64,000 nucleotides of DNA, taken from positions 1-64,000 of the forward strand of contig SRSI01000069.1 of assembly GCA_005656395.1 (NCBI GenBank), given 5' to 3'. Origin of the DNA: Strongyloides papillosus. Its lineage: Eukaryota; Nematoda; Chromadorea; Rhabditida; Strongyloididae. Numbering within the stretch: the first letter of the stretch is position 1; every line of letters begins with the position of its first letter. The notes under the pieces were generated by a model that was given only the letters and a program-made list of their open reading frames with translations, was not told the DNA's origin and ran no database searches. The translations under genes and the position numbers were made by a program. Shown here one piece after another: positions 54,363 through 64,000 of this stretch.

Positions 54363-56543
54363 AAAAATGATCTTAAACACAGAAAGTTATCTAAATATAG
54401 CAAATTATTAGCGATATTAGAAATAAAAAAGTTAATTATAAAAACTGTTTAGTAAATAAATTATCTGATAAGAAAATATTTACATTTTTATTTGAAAAAT
54501 TAGCATTTCTATACATTTTAATAATATAAACTTCTTAAGATATTCTTCTGATTTAATTAAAGCAATTGTTTATACATAAAAACATAAATTGTTTTTTTAG
54601 TGATTTATTGAAACAATTGTTTAAATTATTACTTTAAAATAGCTTCTAAGCCTATTTTGTCTTCATAAATAATGCACAATGACATACCAGGTTTATCACG
54701 AAGTCCTGGTGATAAAATTTATTTTAATTTGTCAAGAAAGTCCCAGTGACAAGATAAAACCATACTTTTCTTAATATTTTGGTAGTCAACTACAATTTTA
54801 TTAGCAGCTTATTTAATAAAATAAACATAAAAAATAAAAATTAATTTATAAAAATCCGACTTCTTTTAAAAAAAACTATACTCAATAGTATAAAAAAAGT
54901 AATACATTTTTATAATTTTTTAATATTAAAGCGATTTATAAAGATTAAATTTATGAACAATATCATATTTAGTTTTTTTTTTTAAATTTAATGTTTAGTA
55001 ATCACTGTATCATAATTACAAAAATCTTTAAACTTAGAGTTTTTATAATATTTTTGAAAAAACACTCCTTATTAAAACTTTCATAACTTGGTTTAAAATT
55101 GACTTTCACGATTAATCTTAATATATAACGTAAAGGAGAACCATGGCTTTAATATAATCGTCGTACCATTAACAAATAATCAGTGGAAAAAAATCACTGA
55201 TTTAAAATGACAAATAGATTTTTAAAAAAAATTTTATATATTCATCAATTTTTCCACTAAAATTGAAAAAGCACTAAATTTATAGAAGGCTCCCTTTCCG
55301 TATGGATTAAATGTTGATGAAGAAATTTCAGACGAAATAGGCTCTAGTAAAACATCTCTGATACAAAAAATAATTTATTAAGATACTTTCTGTATAATAA
55401 AAGTTTTCTACAAGGTCTCCATTATTGTTAAATCGAATACAAATATCAATATAAAACACGTGAAAAAGAGCATAAAAAGCGTTTTATCGTTAGATGAAAA
55501 ATAATTCTTGAAGACACTTACAGTACAAGTAGTTTCTGAAAAAGTATTCTTAATATAAGGGCCAGTTTTATGTGATCTCTTTCTGTTAAAATGAGTCTGT
55601 AATGTTTTGCAACTGCAATCACGTTCTATAATTAAAACATTCATAAGAAAGTTTAAAATGTTGTCTCGAAAACATGTTTTCATTTCTTCAAATGATTCAA
55701 GAATATATTCTTAATATAATCAAATTGCTGATATGCATATGTTATACAAATTATATGCAGAATATTCAATGAATTTCTTTATTTTTAACGATAACATATG
55801 AATATTCAATATAAAAGTTAATCAATTTCATTAGAATATTGGAATTTATGTAAAAAAAATAAAAATGCTATCATTTTATATCAATTATTCAAAAGAATAG
55901 ACATTAGTTAATATATCATTGATTCAATTATAATCTTTTCTTGCGATTCGTGTGAAGAATGTAGAGGTTTAATTGGAGTCCTCTAGAATGGAGGCACTTT
56001 TTTAAATGAACAATCAAAGGAATCATTTTTTGTATCATAAATGGCTTGTTAAAGTCTACTTAATCTGAAATTTCTCAGTTAACTTCAAATTAATATAAAC
56101 AACCTTTGTAAGACATCTTTTTTAAAATTAATAATTTTTCAATTTTAATGGAAAACTTAGTGAACCATCTAAAATTTTTTTCTAAAAATCCCTTTGATAT
56201 TTCTAATAAGTGACTTTTTTATACCCATTATTTTTAAATTGTATAGTGCTCATCTTAAAGCCCCACTCTTTCTCTATATTATATTTTAAGATTTTTCTTG
56301 AATGTCAATTTTAGGCCATGTTATGAATATTTTAATAGGGAGTATTTTTTTAAACATTTAATGAGAAAAATAATCTATCATATACTAATATATTTATTTT
56401 GTAAACAAAATATCACTGAGAAAGAAAACCACAATAAAAATCAGTAAAAAATTTAATTTATATCTAATTTATAATCATTTTTACAATTTATACTTTTTAA
56501 ATTTAATAATATAGTGTAAGTGACTTATTAAATTTCGGGAAGC
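54363..56543. other. Intergenic, 2.2 kb, with a possible decayed gene
   Basis: No intact cluster gene. An imperfect palindrome (ACCAGGTTTATCAC / CCTGGTGATAAA) lies at about 54688-54718. A possible decayed minus-strand gene at 55258-55683 is listed separately. The remainder is AT-rich without features. Confidence 0.45.
55258..55683 (-). pseudogene. Possible decayed two-exon gene, unassigned
   Basis: From ATG 55683 a frame reads MKTCFRDNILNFLMNVLI, CSCKTLQTHFNRKRSHKTGP and NTFSETTCT, then reaches a good donor (GTAAGTG). Downstream, after a TTGTATCAG acceptor near 55358, another frame reads VLLEPISSEISSSTFNPYGK and AFYKFSAFSILVEKLMNI. The two parts do not join in phase, so the gene is broken or the model is wrong. 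No family recognised. Confidence 0.25.
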
Positions 56544-57398
56544 TTAACATTTTCTCGTTACTTTGATATTTGGAGGGATTGTAGTTGTTGAAGTAAATGT
56601 TTGTTCTGATTTTCTATCAGCGATTATAATATTTCCTTTCTTTTCGATTCGTTTTTTTTGTAGCATATCTCTTATTTTCTTAGATAACTTCCTAAACTTC
56701 TCCACAACTTTTTTATCTTTAAAATATTCAGCATAACGTTTTCTTAAATCATCTGAAAGAAACTTCGCAATATCAGAGAGTTTTTTTTTCAAAGAATCAT
56801 CACCATTCCGTTGTGATTTAGGTAAAGTTAATAAATACGTAAGTTCACGTATCCCTTGAATTATTAAATCTTCACCAGCCAATTTTGGTTTATATCTTGG
56901 AATGTCTAGTTTACCATAACTTTCTTCTTCAAACAATGACTTGTGTTTTTCACTCAATTTCTTACCTTCAACAATAATTTTTTCAATTTCACCTAATTTT
57001 TGGACTAAGAAATCTTCACCATTCCATTGTGGTTTAATATCAACAACGTCTTTTTGTTCAATAGGTTTATCAAAATTTTGAGAAAGGTATGGTAGTAATT
57101 TCTTTTCATTTTCATTAATCAAATATTTTATCATATCTATATTCTTGAGTATCCTTTCTGTAACCATAGATTTCTTCGCTTCATACTCATTATTATCTCC
57201 CATTACAAGAGGTTGATTAGAAAATTCACTCAACCCTTCCAACTGCTCTAAAAATTTAACCATTTCCGGATCTTTAGTTGTAGTATCAATCCCTTTTAAA
57301 ACATCCTTGATTACATTCCTCGTTGGGTTTGTGGTTGAATGAGAGAAAGTAATAACGTTAAGTAGAAGAAACAGAGAAATTAAGAGCTTATCCATCAT
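56544..57398 (-). CDS. Cluster secreted protein A6, with degenerate WNG modules
   Basis: Intronless, 284 residues from ATG 57398, the longest member. Signal peptide MMDKLLISLFLLLNVITFSHS. The core retains the group pattern (MGDNNEYEAKKSMVTERILK, NEKKLLPYLSQNFDKP). Three W-N-G-type modules follow: KPQWNGEDFLVQKLGEIEK at about residue 122, then KPKLAGEDLIIQGIRELTYL and SQRNGDDSLKKKLSDIAKFL, each followed by an amphipathic helix. The tail is basic (KRIEKKGNIIIADRKSEQ). This gene links the A core with the module seen in B3 and B4. A TGATAA at 57486-57491 and a TATATAA-like box near 57458 precede it. Function unknown. Confidence 0.72.
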   Translation of the reverse strand: MMDKLLISLFLLLNVITFSHSTTNPTRNVIKDVLKGIDTTTKDPEMVKFLEQLEGLSEFSNQPLVMGDNNEYEAKKSMVTERILKNIDMIKYLINENEKKLLPYLSQNFDKPIEQKDVVDIKPQWNGEDFLVQKLGEIEKIIVEGKKLSEKHKSLFEEESYGKLDIPRYKPKLAGEDLIIQGIRELTYLLTLPKSQRNGDDSLKKKLSDIAKFLSDDLRKRYAEYFKDKKVVEKFRKLSKKIRDMLQKKRIEKKGNIIIADRKSEQTFTSTTTIPPNIKVTRKC

Positions 57399-57895
57399 AT
57401 TTTCAAATTGAAAATCAATTCAAAGAATATGTTAAAAACAATTTTTTTTCATATTATATAAAATAATTTGTTGTAAAAATCATCATGATAAATTCAGTTT
57501 ATTTAAATTTCAAATATGTAAAATAAATTAATTAAATTAAAATTTATGTTTTGAGGACTATTAATGCTGTATAATATTTTGTTAAATTGCTACATAAATA
57601 TTTTTTTGCACTGAAAAGTAATATAATAAATTAAAATTACGAGTAATAATTATTTAATGATTGTTAATTTATTTATTTTGTATACAAAATATCATTGTGA
57701 AATGTTTAGAAAAATTAACTTAAATATAAAATTAAATTTCTGAATAATTTAATTTTTACAATGCACTTTTTTCTTCACTATTTTTCATATTAGTTAATTC
57801 TACAATTGTTATGGTTATATAATGAAAGATTGAGAAAGTCTTCAGTATATTTTCTTATTGGATCAAAAGTGATTGTTTTACATTTTATTAGGTTT
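57399..57895. other. Intergenic: A6 promoter side and B4 3' flank
   Basis: AT-rich. It contains the A6 TATA-like and GATA elements. No gene is seen. Confidence 0.5.
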
Positions 57896-58378
57896 TTAGT
57901 TAGCCTTGGTATCTGCTACATATTCTTTTGGAATTTTGGAAATTTTTTCTAGAATTTTTGTTAAAGCTTTTTTCCAGAATATATCACCATTCCATTGTGG
58001 TTCAGCATCTGGGTATACTTTTTCAACATCATCTAAAGCTCTGAGCCAGAAAATATCACCATTCCATTGTGGTTCTACTGGTGGATGACCTTTTTGACTT
58101 TTTTCTAAAAGATTAAGCCAGAAAATATCACCGTTCCATTGTGGTTTGTTAGCTTCAACATTTTTTCCTAGTTTCTTCATTAATTGTTTCCAAAAAATTT
58201 CACCATTCCATTGTGGTACATTATCTGGAATAGTTAATTCAAGGTTTTTAGCAAGGTTTTTCCAAAAAATTTCACCATTCCATTGTGGTTCGGCATCTGC
58301 ACTTCTTTTTGATCCTCCAAGTGAATAAGAAACATTAATAAGACTAAGTAAGCAAAGGAAAGAAATTAGAAATTTCAT
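57896..58378 (-). CDS. Cluster secreted protein B4: five 24-residue WNG repeats
   Basis: Intronless, 160 residues from ATG 58378. The signal peptide MKFLISFLCLLSLINVSYS is group B. The helical core is missing: a KR pair at residues 24-25 (GGSKRSADAE) is followed at once by five tandem units with an exact 24-residue period, starting at residues 31, 55, 79, 103 and 127 (DNA 58288 down to about 57929). Each begins PQWNG(E/D)IFW and continues with about 15 residues that form an amphipathic helix (for example KQLMKKLGKNVEANK). Two units have WNGEIFW and three WNGDIFW. There are no dibasic sites between all units, so it is more likely one repetitive secreted protein than a neuropeptide polyprotein. 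Function unknown. Confidence 0.78.
   Translation of the reverse strand: MKFLISFLCLLSLINVSYSLGGSKRSADAEPQWNGEIFWKNLAKNLELTIPDNVPQWNGEIFWKQLMKKLGKNVEANKPQWNGDIFWLNLLEKSQKGHPPVEPQWNGDIFWLRALDDVEKVYPDAEPQWNGDIFWKKALTKILEKISKIPKEYVADTKAN
57929..58288 (-). repeat. Five 72 bp coding repeats in B4
   Basis: In-frame tandem repeat of 72 bp x 5. The core CCATTCCATTGTGG is preserved on the plus strand in every unit while the helix-coding half diverges, as expected for selection on the W-N-G-(E/D)-I-F-W motif. Confidence 0.9.
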
Positions 58379-58417
58379 TCTGTTATTTTCAATATGATAT
58401 TCAATTTAAAAAGACTT

Positions 58418-58460
58418 CTTATATACAAATTTTTTTACATTATACATGATAATTTATTAT
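58418..58460 (-). promoter_or_regulatory. B4 promoter: TATA box and half-palindromic GATA site
   Basis: TATATAAG (58425-58418), 40 bp before the ATG, and ATGATAATTTATTAT (58446-58460), in which one of the two TGATAA arms is mutated. Confidence 0.5.
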
Positions 58461-58766
58461 AAAAATGGTCTTAAACAATAAAATTATGTAAATATAGAAA
58501 TTTGTTGTTTTTTTATAACATATAAAAAAAGTTTATTATAAAGTCGGATTGATGTTTTAATTATATAATAATAAAATATTTACATTTTTATTTGAAAACT
58601 TATTATTTTTAGACAGTCAATCATTAAAAATTTCTAAAAATATTCTTCTGAATTAATTAGAGCAATTTTTTTTTATCAATCATAACATAAATAGTCATTT
58701 TTAGTGATTTATTTTATTAATAACAATTGTTTAAATTATGATTTAAAAGTAGTTTCTAAAAATGTA

Positions 58767-60862
58767 CAGAAAAAAGGACAAATTTTGACAATTCCACATA
58801 AAATGCAAATAAAAATGTCCCACCCTTTAAAAAATTGAATTTTATTCAAATATTAAAAATATCAAGTGACAACAAAGATGTTTTCAACGATGCAGGCTAC
58901 TATATTGTTGCATAAATTTTGTCTTTTTTTAACAAAAATAAACATTTCTGACATTTTGTATTAACGAAACTTTTATTATCACATTATTTTTTTATAATTT
59001 ATGTTCATTTTATAGTCTTATTTTCTTAACAGTTTATAATGAAGAAAGTTATTACACACAAAAAATAAAAAGGACACAGGTTTGCATAAAATGTAACAAA
59101 TTTGTCCCACATAAAAAAATTTGAATTTTCTTGATTTGCGACAAATTTTATCACAATTATTTCGTATATAAAAATTAAAACAATAACTAGAGAATTATTT
59201 AAATAAGTTTCTATTTTTTAGTAAATTTTTTTTATTTTTAAACTTAATTTGCCTTCTACAATACATTTTAAAATACAAGGTTAGATATTAATTTTAAGTA
59301 AAATTACAAACACATTCATAAAAAAACATTTTTAACATATTACAGTACACTTTTTTTATGTTTCAATAGTTTGAGTTATCATTAAATTATATTTTATGTG
59401 AAATTTTCATATTTGATAGTCTACATTTTTTTATAATATCTTTTAAAGATCATCTTTAAAAATTAAACTTATGAAAAGCTATAGCAGTAATGTTTTCTAA
59501 AAATAAAACTAATAGTACCTAAAGATGAGAAATCATCCCAAAAATATAGAGTTTTTAATAATAATTTCTAACTTTTATTGTAATTGAAGTCATCATTTTA
59601 TTATACTAATAAAGAATTATTAAGAAATTAGGGTTGATTTCAAAGTTCTTTGTATGCCAATAATCAATTTTCTTTTAAAATTAATACTCTATAAATAATA
59701 TGGATTTTTATTCATAGTAAAAAAAATAATTTTTACATATTTTAATTTAAAATAAGAACGAAAACTAAAATAAAATTTCTAATTAATAACCTTTCGTGTG
59801 AGTAAATAATTATTACTTTTTACATTATTATTGTTAGAAAATTTTTGAATTTCTAAACTTATTGTTGTTAGTAAATTGTTTAAATTGGTGATTTTTATTT
59901 AAACATTTATAACTTCAAACAAAATTAACTTTAATAACGTACTTTATAAAATAAAGATAAAAAACAAGTTGGGATCTAAAATGAGCATAATGTTATAAAA
60001 GATATCTAAATTAAAAAAATCCACATTAATTTAAAAATTCAAACATATATATTTTTGTAAAAAAACGGAAAAATGTATACGACAACTTAATATTTTGCGT
60101 CGTTTTAAAATTTTTACTATCGCTTGATATTTTTAAAATTTGAATAATATTCAATTTTTTAAAATGGTGGGACATTTTTTTGCATTATAGATAGAATTGT
60201 CAAAATTTGTCCTTTTTATTTTTTGTGTGTAGAATTCAATTTTGTGTGAAGCTGTAGACGTTTTAGTAAAAATCATTCTTTTAAACAATGTATTAACAAC
60301 AATAACGAAAAGCAATAATTATTTTATCACACAAAATAATATTAATTCAAGATATTATTTTAGTATTTACTTTTTTTTAGATTAAAGTATTTAAAATTGA
60401 TTTTTCACTTTAAACAAAAATGCATAATTTTTTTATAGCTTTTCATAAGTTTGACTTTTAAAAATAATCTTGAATGATAGTATAAAAAGTTAAGTTAACG
60501 GAAAAGTATAATTTCATAAAAAATAATATAGTTTATAATAATTCAAACTACCAAAACATATTAAAAAAATTTGTTGTGATATGTTAACAAAGCTTGTTAT
60601 ATAATCGTTTGTAATTTTACACAAAATTAAAATATAGCCTTGTATTTTAAGAAGTACTGTAGAAAACATCTTAAGTTTTAAAATAATAATAATATAAAAG
60701 AAAAATAGAAATTTATTTTATTAATTGAATAATTGTCTCTTTAATTTTTATGTATAAAATAATTGCGATAAAATTATTCGCAAATCAGGAAATTAGAATT
60801 TTGTTAGATGGACAAATTTATTCCATTTTATGCAAACTTGTGCCCATTTTTATACGTATTTC
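58767..60862 (-). mobile_element. Older copy of a TA-flanked TIR DNA transposon (outer, interrupted)
   Basis: The two ends are degenerate versions of the inner element's ends, in reversed orientation: TA at 58765-58766, then CAGAAAAAAGGACAAATTTTG; at the other side TGTGCCCATTTTTATACG down to TA at 60863-60864. Its body (60720 down to 60232, then 59052 down to 58880) matches the inner element, for example CTTATGAAAAGCTATA and CAAGTTTGCATAAAATG on the minus strand. Without the insertion it would be about 0.9 kb. No transposase frame is seen. Confidence 0.8.
59055..60229 (+). mobile_element. Younger copy of the same transposon, nested in the outer one
   Basis: Perfect 22 bp terminal inverted repeats starting CACACAAAAAATAAAAAGG (59055-59076, and its complement at 60208-60229), flanked by TA on both sides (59053-59054 and 60230-60231). 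A TA target duplication and TIRs of this kind are the signature of the Tc1/mariner superfamily. It is 1175 bp long and has no long ORF, so it is non-autonomous and was presumably mobilised by a transposase encoded elsewhere. Confidence 0.85.
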
Positions 60863-60864
60863 TA

Positions 60865-61442
60865 CACTCATTTTGAAAGATTAGTTTGAAAATATTAATA
60901 GATTACTTAAATATTAGTTATTTTATGTGAACGATTAACACATAGATATTTTTACTTTTAATTAACAAATGTAAAAAGTAATTATGTATTTTGCCGACAT
61001 AAAACTAAGTATCACGAAAAAAGACTTCGTTTATACCATTATTCAATTTTTAAAATAATATTTATATTGAGATTTTTCATAAATTTTTGGGAATAGAATA
61101 ACAATAATGACTTAGAAATTCTTTTTAAACGTAAAAAATTCTAAACTGAATGGGTTGAAAGTTTAAATGAAACCAGAATAAGTCAGAATATTTTATGAAA
61201 GTGTTTTTTTTAATAAAGAACACTTTGAAAATATAATAATAAAATTCTAGCAAAGGTATTCAATTTTATCTAACTAATTTAAGATATATTGAAATTTCTG
61301 CTTGATGGATATTGTTACCTACAAAAAATTTCCATATAAGTTGACCATAAAAATGCATTTTAAAAAGAAATATACAAATAAACGTCGCATAATACATTAT
61401 ATAGAAAATAAAAAATTTTTTAATTTTCAATCTTTTTTTGAT
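60865..61442. other. 5' region of the membrane protein gene
   Basis: AT-rich. An open frame runs into the downstream gene from 61302, but its first codon is TTG and its translation looks like random AT-rich sequence, so I treat it as leader sequence. Confidence 0.45.
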
Positions 61443-63335
61443 ATGACAAAATTATTTTATATCCACCTGATATGTGTTATACATACATGTATTTTATTTG
61501 GACTGATAATATCTGAAGATCATTTGGATGCATCAAAATATAATTTAAAATATTATCGCTATTTGGGTGAAAATTATAATGACAGTTCTAGGAATATTTT
61601 TGGTGCTGAAAGATACGATTTTGAGACGTTCAAAATCTATGGCTCTGATGTAAGAAGAAGGTCACTTGTATTTAAAATTTACATGACAAAACAATTTTTA
61701 ACTTTTCCAATGTATGACGGTGAAATGAGATTATTTTTATATAATATTCCTTTGACTCGCTATTATACGTCTTCTCTTCTACCTAGAGAACCTATTATGA
61801 AAAATGGGAAAGCTACGACAGAACAGTCTTACTTAGCGTGCAACCTATATAAGTGTCAAATAGGATTTTTATATTTTTGCACTGACAATAACCCTCACTG
61901 TATCGATCATACCAAAGGTGAAGATTACATTTATATCGGTATCACAAAATCGGCTGAATATCATAATTTTGTTATGAAACTGATTCCAAAGAGTAGTAAC
62001 AATAAGAACATATTTAGTGTTATTGTTTGTCCCGGTCCAACCTGGTTAACAGAATTTTCAAATTCTCAATACATTGAAACTGCTAATAATTATCTAATGA
62101 ATTCGACATTTGGTACAAATACAAATAGTTACACCTTAAAATATATGTACTGTAACGGTATTGGCGTTAAGACATTTGTTAAGTGTGGTTATCTCAAGCA
62201 AAAGTTCATGCCTTCAATTGATGTTGGTTATCAATGCGATGTATATAATGATGAGGAGGCTAATCGGATCCATAACAAGGATGAAAAAGTTAGTGAGATT
62301 TCACTTTCTAATAATGAATTAATGTGCGAGGATGTTATTTTGCATAATCCGTCTACAAAAGCTATAGCCTTTCTACCACCAGGAAATAATCATGATAATG
62401 TTGAAAGATTTGAAATTAGTCGTTTTGATATAAATACAAAACTTTATTTTGGACACAGATTACACTATTTAAATGATAAGGATTTTTCTAATAAAACTTG
62501 GGATATTGAAAGATCTATTGGGTATGCAATTAATTATGAACCCAGATGTAAAGTACCGAATTTAGATGCAAAATTGCGTTTAAGGATTAATGGTATTGTT
62601 CAAGAATCTAAAAATAAAACAGACAACAATTCAGGAGGAATGGAAACTTTTACATTTCTTAGTAAAGAAATGAAGAATGCTTCAATTGGTTGTCAGATAG
62701 TTCTTGATAAAATGGAACATTCGGCATTCAATAATTTTTATGAACTTCTCTATTCAACATCATTGTCAATTTTTGATGAAACGACAAAACAATACAAAGA
62801 AGTACAAAATATTCAAGAATTGGTATCAAATGGAAAATATAGATGTATCCTAAATATAAAAGGCAGCAATTATGAAATTGAAAAACCACGTCATATAAGT
62901 GAAAGTGAATTTATTATTAATTTGATCAACGAAAACACCGATAACTCAAGTGATTCAAATATACCAGATGACTCTCTTACTATCTATATGTGGATCGTTT
63001 TTGCAGTTCCCTTGATTATTACGATACTTGTAATAGTTGGACATATAATTATAACAAAATATAAATTAAAAGTGAAGATATCTAAAAAGGATTTGTCCAC
63101 GAGTTCATCAACATCAGCATCCACATCTCAACAAATAACCAAATCTTCAACCGTCATTTCAAAAGTTCCTGAAACAAAAGCTGTTAATAAACCTAAGAAT
63201 ATTTCAAAAAAGATGACTACTATGAATTCGGTAACAAGTAATGAAGTGACTAATTCTGAACAATCGGGAGTGAGTACCGATTCAAGTATGACAAATAAGA
63301 CAAAAAAATCTCCAATTAGGCTAGTGGCCAAATAA
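61443..63335 (+). CDS. Type I membrane protein, unrecognised
   Basis: Single-exon frame of 630 residues from ATG 61443, chosen because the sequence after it is a good signal peptide (MTKLFYIHLICVIHTCILFG); in-frame ATGs upstream, e.g. at 61305, precede sequence without coding character. The ectodomain of about 490 residues has many N-glycosylation sites and scattered cysteines, some in close pairs (LACNLYKCQIG, FCTDNNPHC, MYCNGIGVKTFVKCG). A single transmembrane helix (IVFAVPLIITILVIVGHIII) starts near residue 518. The cytoplasmic tail of about 90 residues is Ser/Thr/Lys-rich (LSTSSSTSASTSQQITKSST), with many phosphorylatable residues. I do not recognise the family; it could be a nematode-restricted surface or adhesion protein. 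It is on the opposite strand to the secreted cluster, past the nested transposon. Confidence 0.7.
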   Translation: MTKLFYIHLICVIHTCILFGLIISEDHLDASKYNLKYYRYLGENYNDSSRNIFGAERYDFETFKIYGSDVRRRSLVFKIYMTKQFLTFPMYDGEMRLFLYNIPLTRYYTSSLLPREPIMKNGKATTEQSYLACNLYKCQIGFLYFCTDNNPHCIDHTKGEDYIYIGITKSAEYHNFVMKLIPKSSNNKNIFSVIVCPGPTWLTEFSNSQYIETANNYLMNSTFGTNTNSYTLKYMYCNGIGVKTFVKCGYLKQKFMPSIDVGYQCDVYNDEEANRIHNKDEKVSEISLSNNELMCEDVILHNPSTKAIAFLPPGNNHDNVERFEISRFDINTKLYFGHRLHYLNDKDFSNKTWDIERSIGYAINYEPRCKVPNLDAKLRLRINGIVQESKNKTDNNSGGMETFTFLSKEMKNASIGCQIVLDKMEHSAFNNFYELLYSTSLSIFDETTKQYKEVQNIQELVSNGKYRCILNIKGSNYEIEKPRHISESEFIINLINENTDNSSDSNIPDDSLTIYMWIVFAVPLIITILVIVGHIIITKYKLKVKISKKDLSTSSSTSASTSQQITKSSTVISKVPETKAVNKPKNISKKMTTMNSVTSNEVTNSEQSGVSTDSSMTNKTKKSPIRLVAK

Positions 63336-64000
63336 TCGAGCCATAATAATATCAATAATGTAGAATATAATGTTTCCAAATTATAGTGAGTTGAGTAGTT
63401 TATTAAATATTATAATGTTTGTATTCTATTTTATTCCCTACTTTACAAAGGTGCACACTTAATGAAATAAAATTAATTTTTTGAATATAATATGAATAAT
63501 GGTCATTTTTTATTGAAAAAATATTTAAAAGAGTGTAGTTGTAGAATTCGAAAATGGAATGAATTTTATGAAGAAATACTAAATATGCATTTTGAAATAA
63601 GTTTGATTTTACTTATTCATTAAATACTCCATTTTATAATTTGAAAAACCTTTAAATAATTTATATGATAAAAAAAAAGTATAAAAAGATGGTTTTTCTG
63701 TTAACAGACATTAGTTAAATTGATCAAAGTTAATGAATAAATAGTCAAAAGACGTTTTCTTATTTAATTTGAGTAATAAGATTACCTACAAATGACTGCT
63801 GCAGAAATTTTCATAAGATATTTCTCAGATAAACCCCTTTTACAAACTTCTTATCCGCAATTCGATTAACATTTTACAAAATAATAAAACAAAGTTCTTT
63901 TTAAATTGTTTGAAAGGTAAAGTCTCAATATTAAGGAAATGCAATAGTATAAATAATTAATTCAAAAATCTAGATTTTTTGTTATGTTAATATACTTTTA
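63336..64000. other. Right-edge intergenic sequence
   Basis: Holds the 3' UTR of the membrane protein gene, with AAATAAAATT near 63464. The remainder is AT-rich and shows no gene. Confidence 0.5.

Noticed and set aside
61302..61442. 47-residue extension of the membrane protein
   Set aside because: It begins at TTG and its Lys/Ile/Phe/Tyr/Asn-rich translation looks like non-coding AT-rich DNA; a signal peptide starts at the ATG at 61443.
1..64000. CRISPR arrays, operons with ribosome binding sites, replication origins
   Set aside because: The window is eukaryotic nuclear DNA; no spaced short repeats of CRISPR type are present.

Overview
This window looks like nuclear DNA from a nematode of the Strongyloides type (clade IV). 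It is very AT-rich, introns are tiny (46-52 bp where I could place both ends), and the conserved genes have nematode character: a muscleblind with a single CCCH finger pair, an SLC17-type transporter, a divergent F-box-like protein and an inversin-like ankyrin protein. The organism is inferred from style and gene content, not proven.

Layout. 1-1895: the 3' part of a carnitine acetyltransferase gene (+). 1896-16327: 14.4 kb with no supported gene, probably upstream or intronic sequence of the next gene. 16328-18358: mbl-1 (+, five exons). 19141-20731: an SLC17-like MFS transporter (-), convergent with mbl-1. 23600-24644: BUB3 (-). 25497-27158: F-box/LRR-like protein (-). 28430-29536: histone stem-loop-binding protein (+). 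29538-35767: a repeat-rich stretch in which the SLBP 3' flank occurs twice, about 5 kb apart, around a Gag-like ORF and decayed sequence. 35861-36484: a secreted nitrobindin-like protein (-). 36946-37294: a protein that is nearly half histidine (-).

37991-58378: the most notable region. It is a minus-strand cluster of about ten small intronless genes and at least two pseudogenes for secreted proteins I do not recognise. They fall into three related groups, called A, B and C here: signal peptide, short helical core (KPFVEERI...LLPF..QDF type), then a highly variable tail. Some B members have an RPKR processing motif followed by a W-N-G-(E/D)-I-F-W module, and one member has five exact 24-residue copies of that module. 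Their promoters have a TATA box and, in B members, palindromic TGATAA (GATA-factor) sites. A PDZ-like pseudogene and an intact inversin-like ankyrin gene (both +) sit inside the cluster.

58767-60862: two copies of one TA-flanked inverted-repeat DNA transposon, one nested in the other in opposite orientation. 61443-63335: a large unrecognised type I membrane protein (+). The housekeeping genes on the left act separately (acyl-carnitine metabolism, splicing, transport, spindle checkpoint, histone mRNA). The right half looks like a fast-evolving secretome locus.
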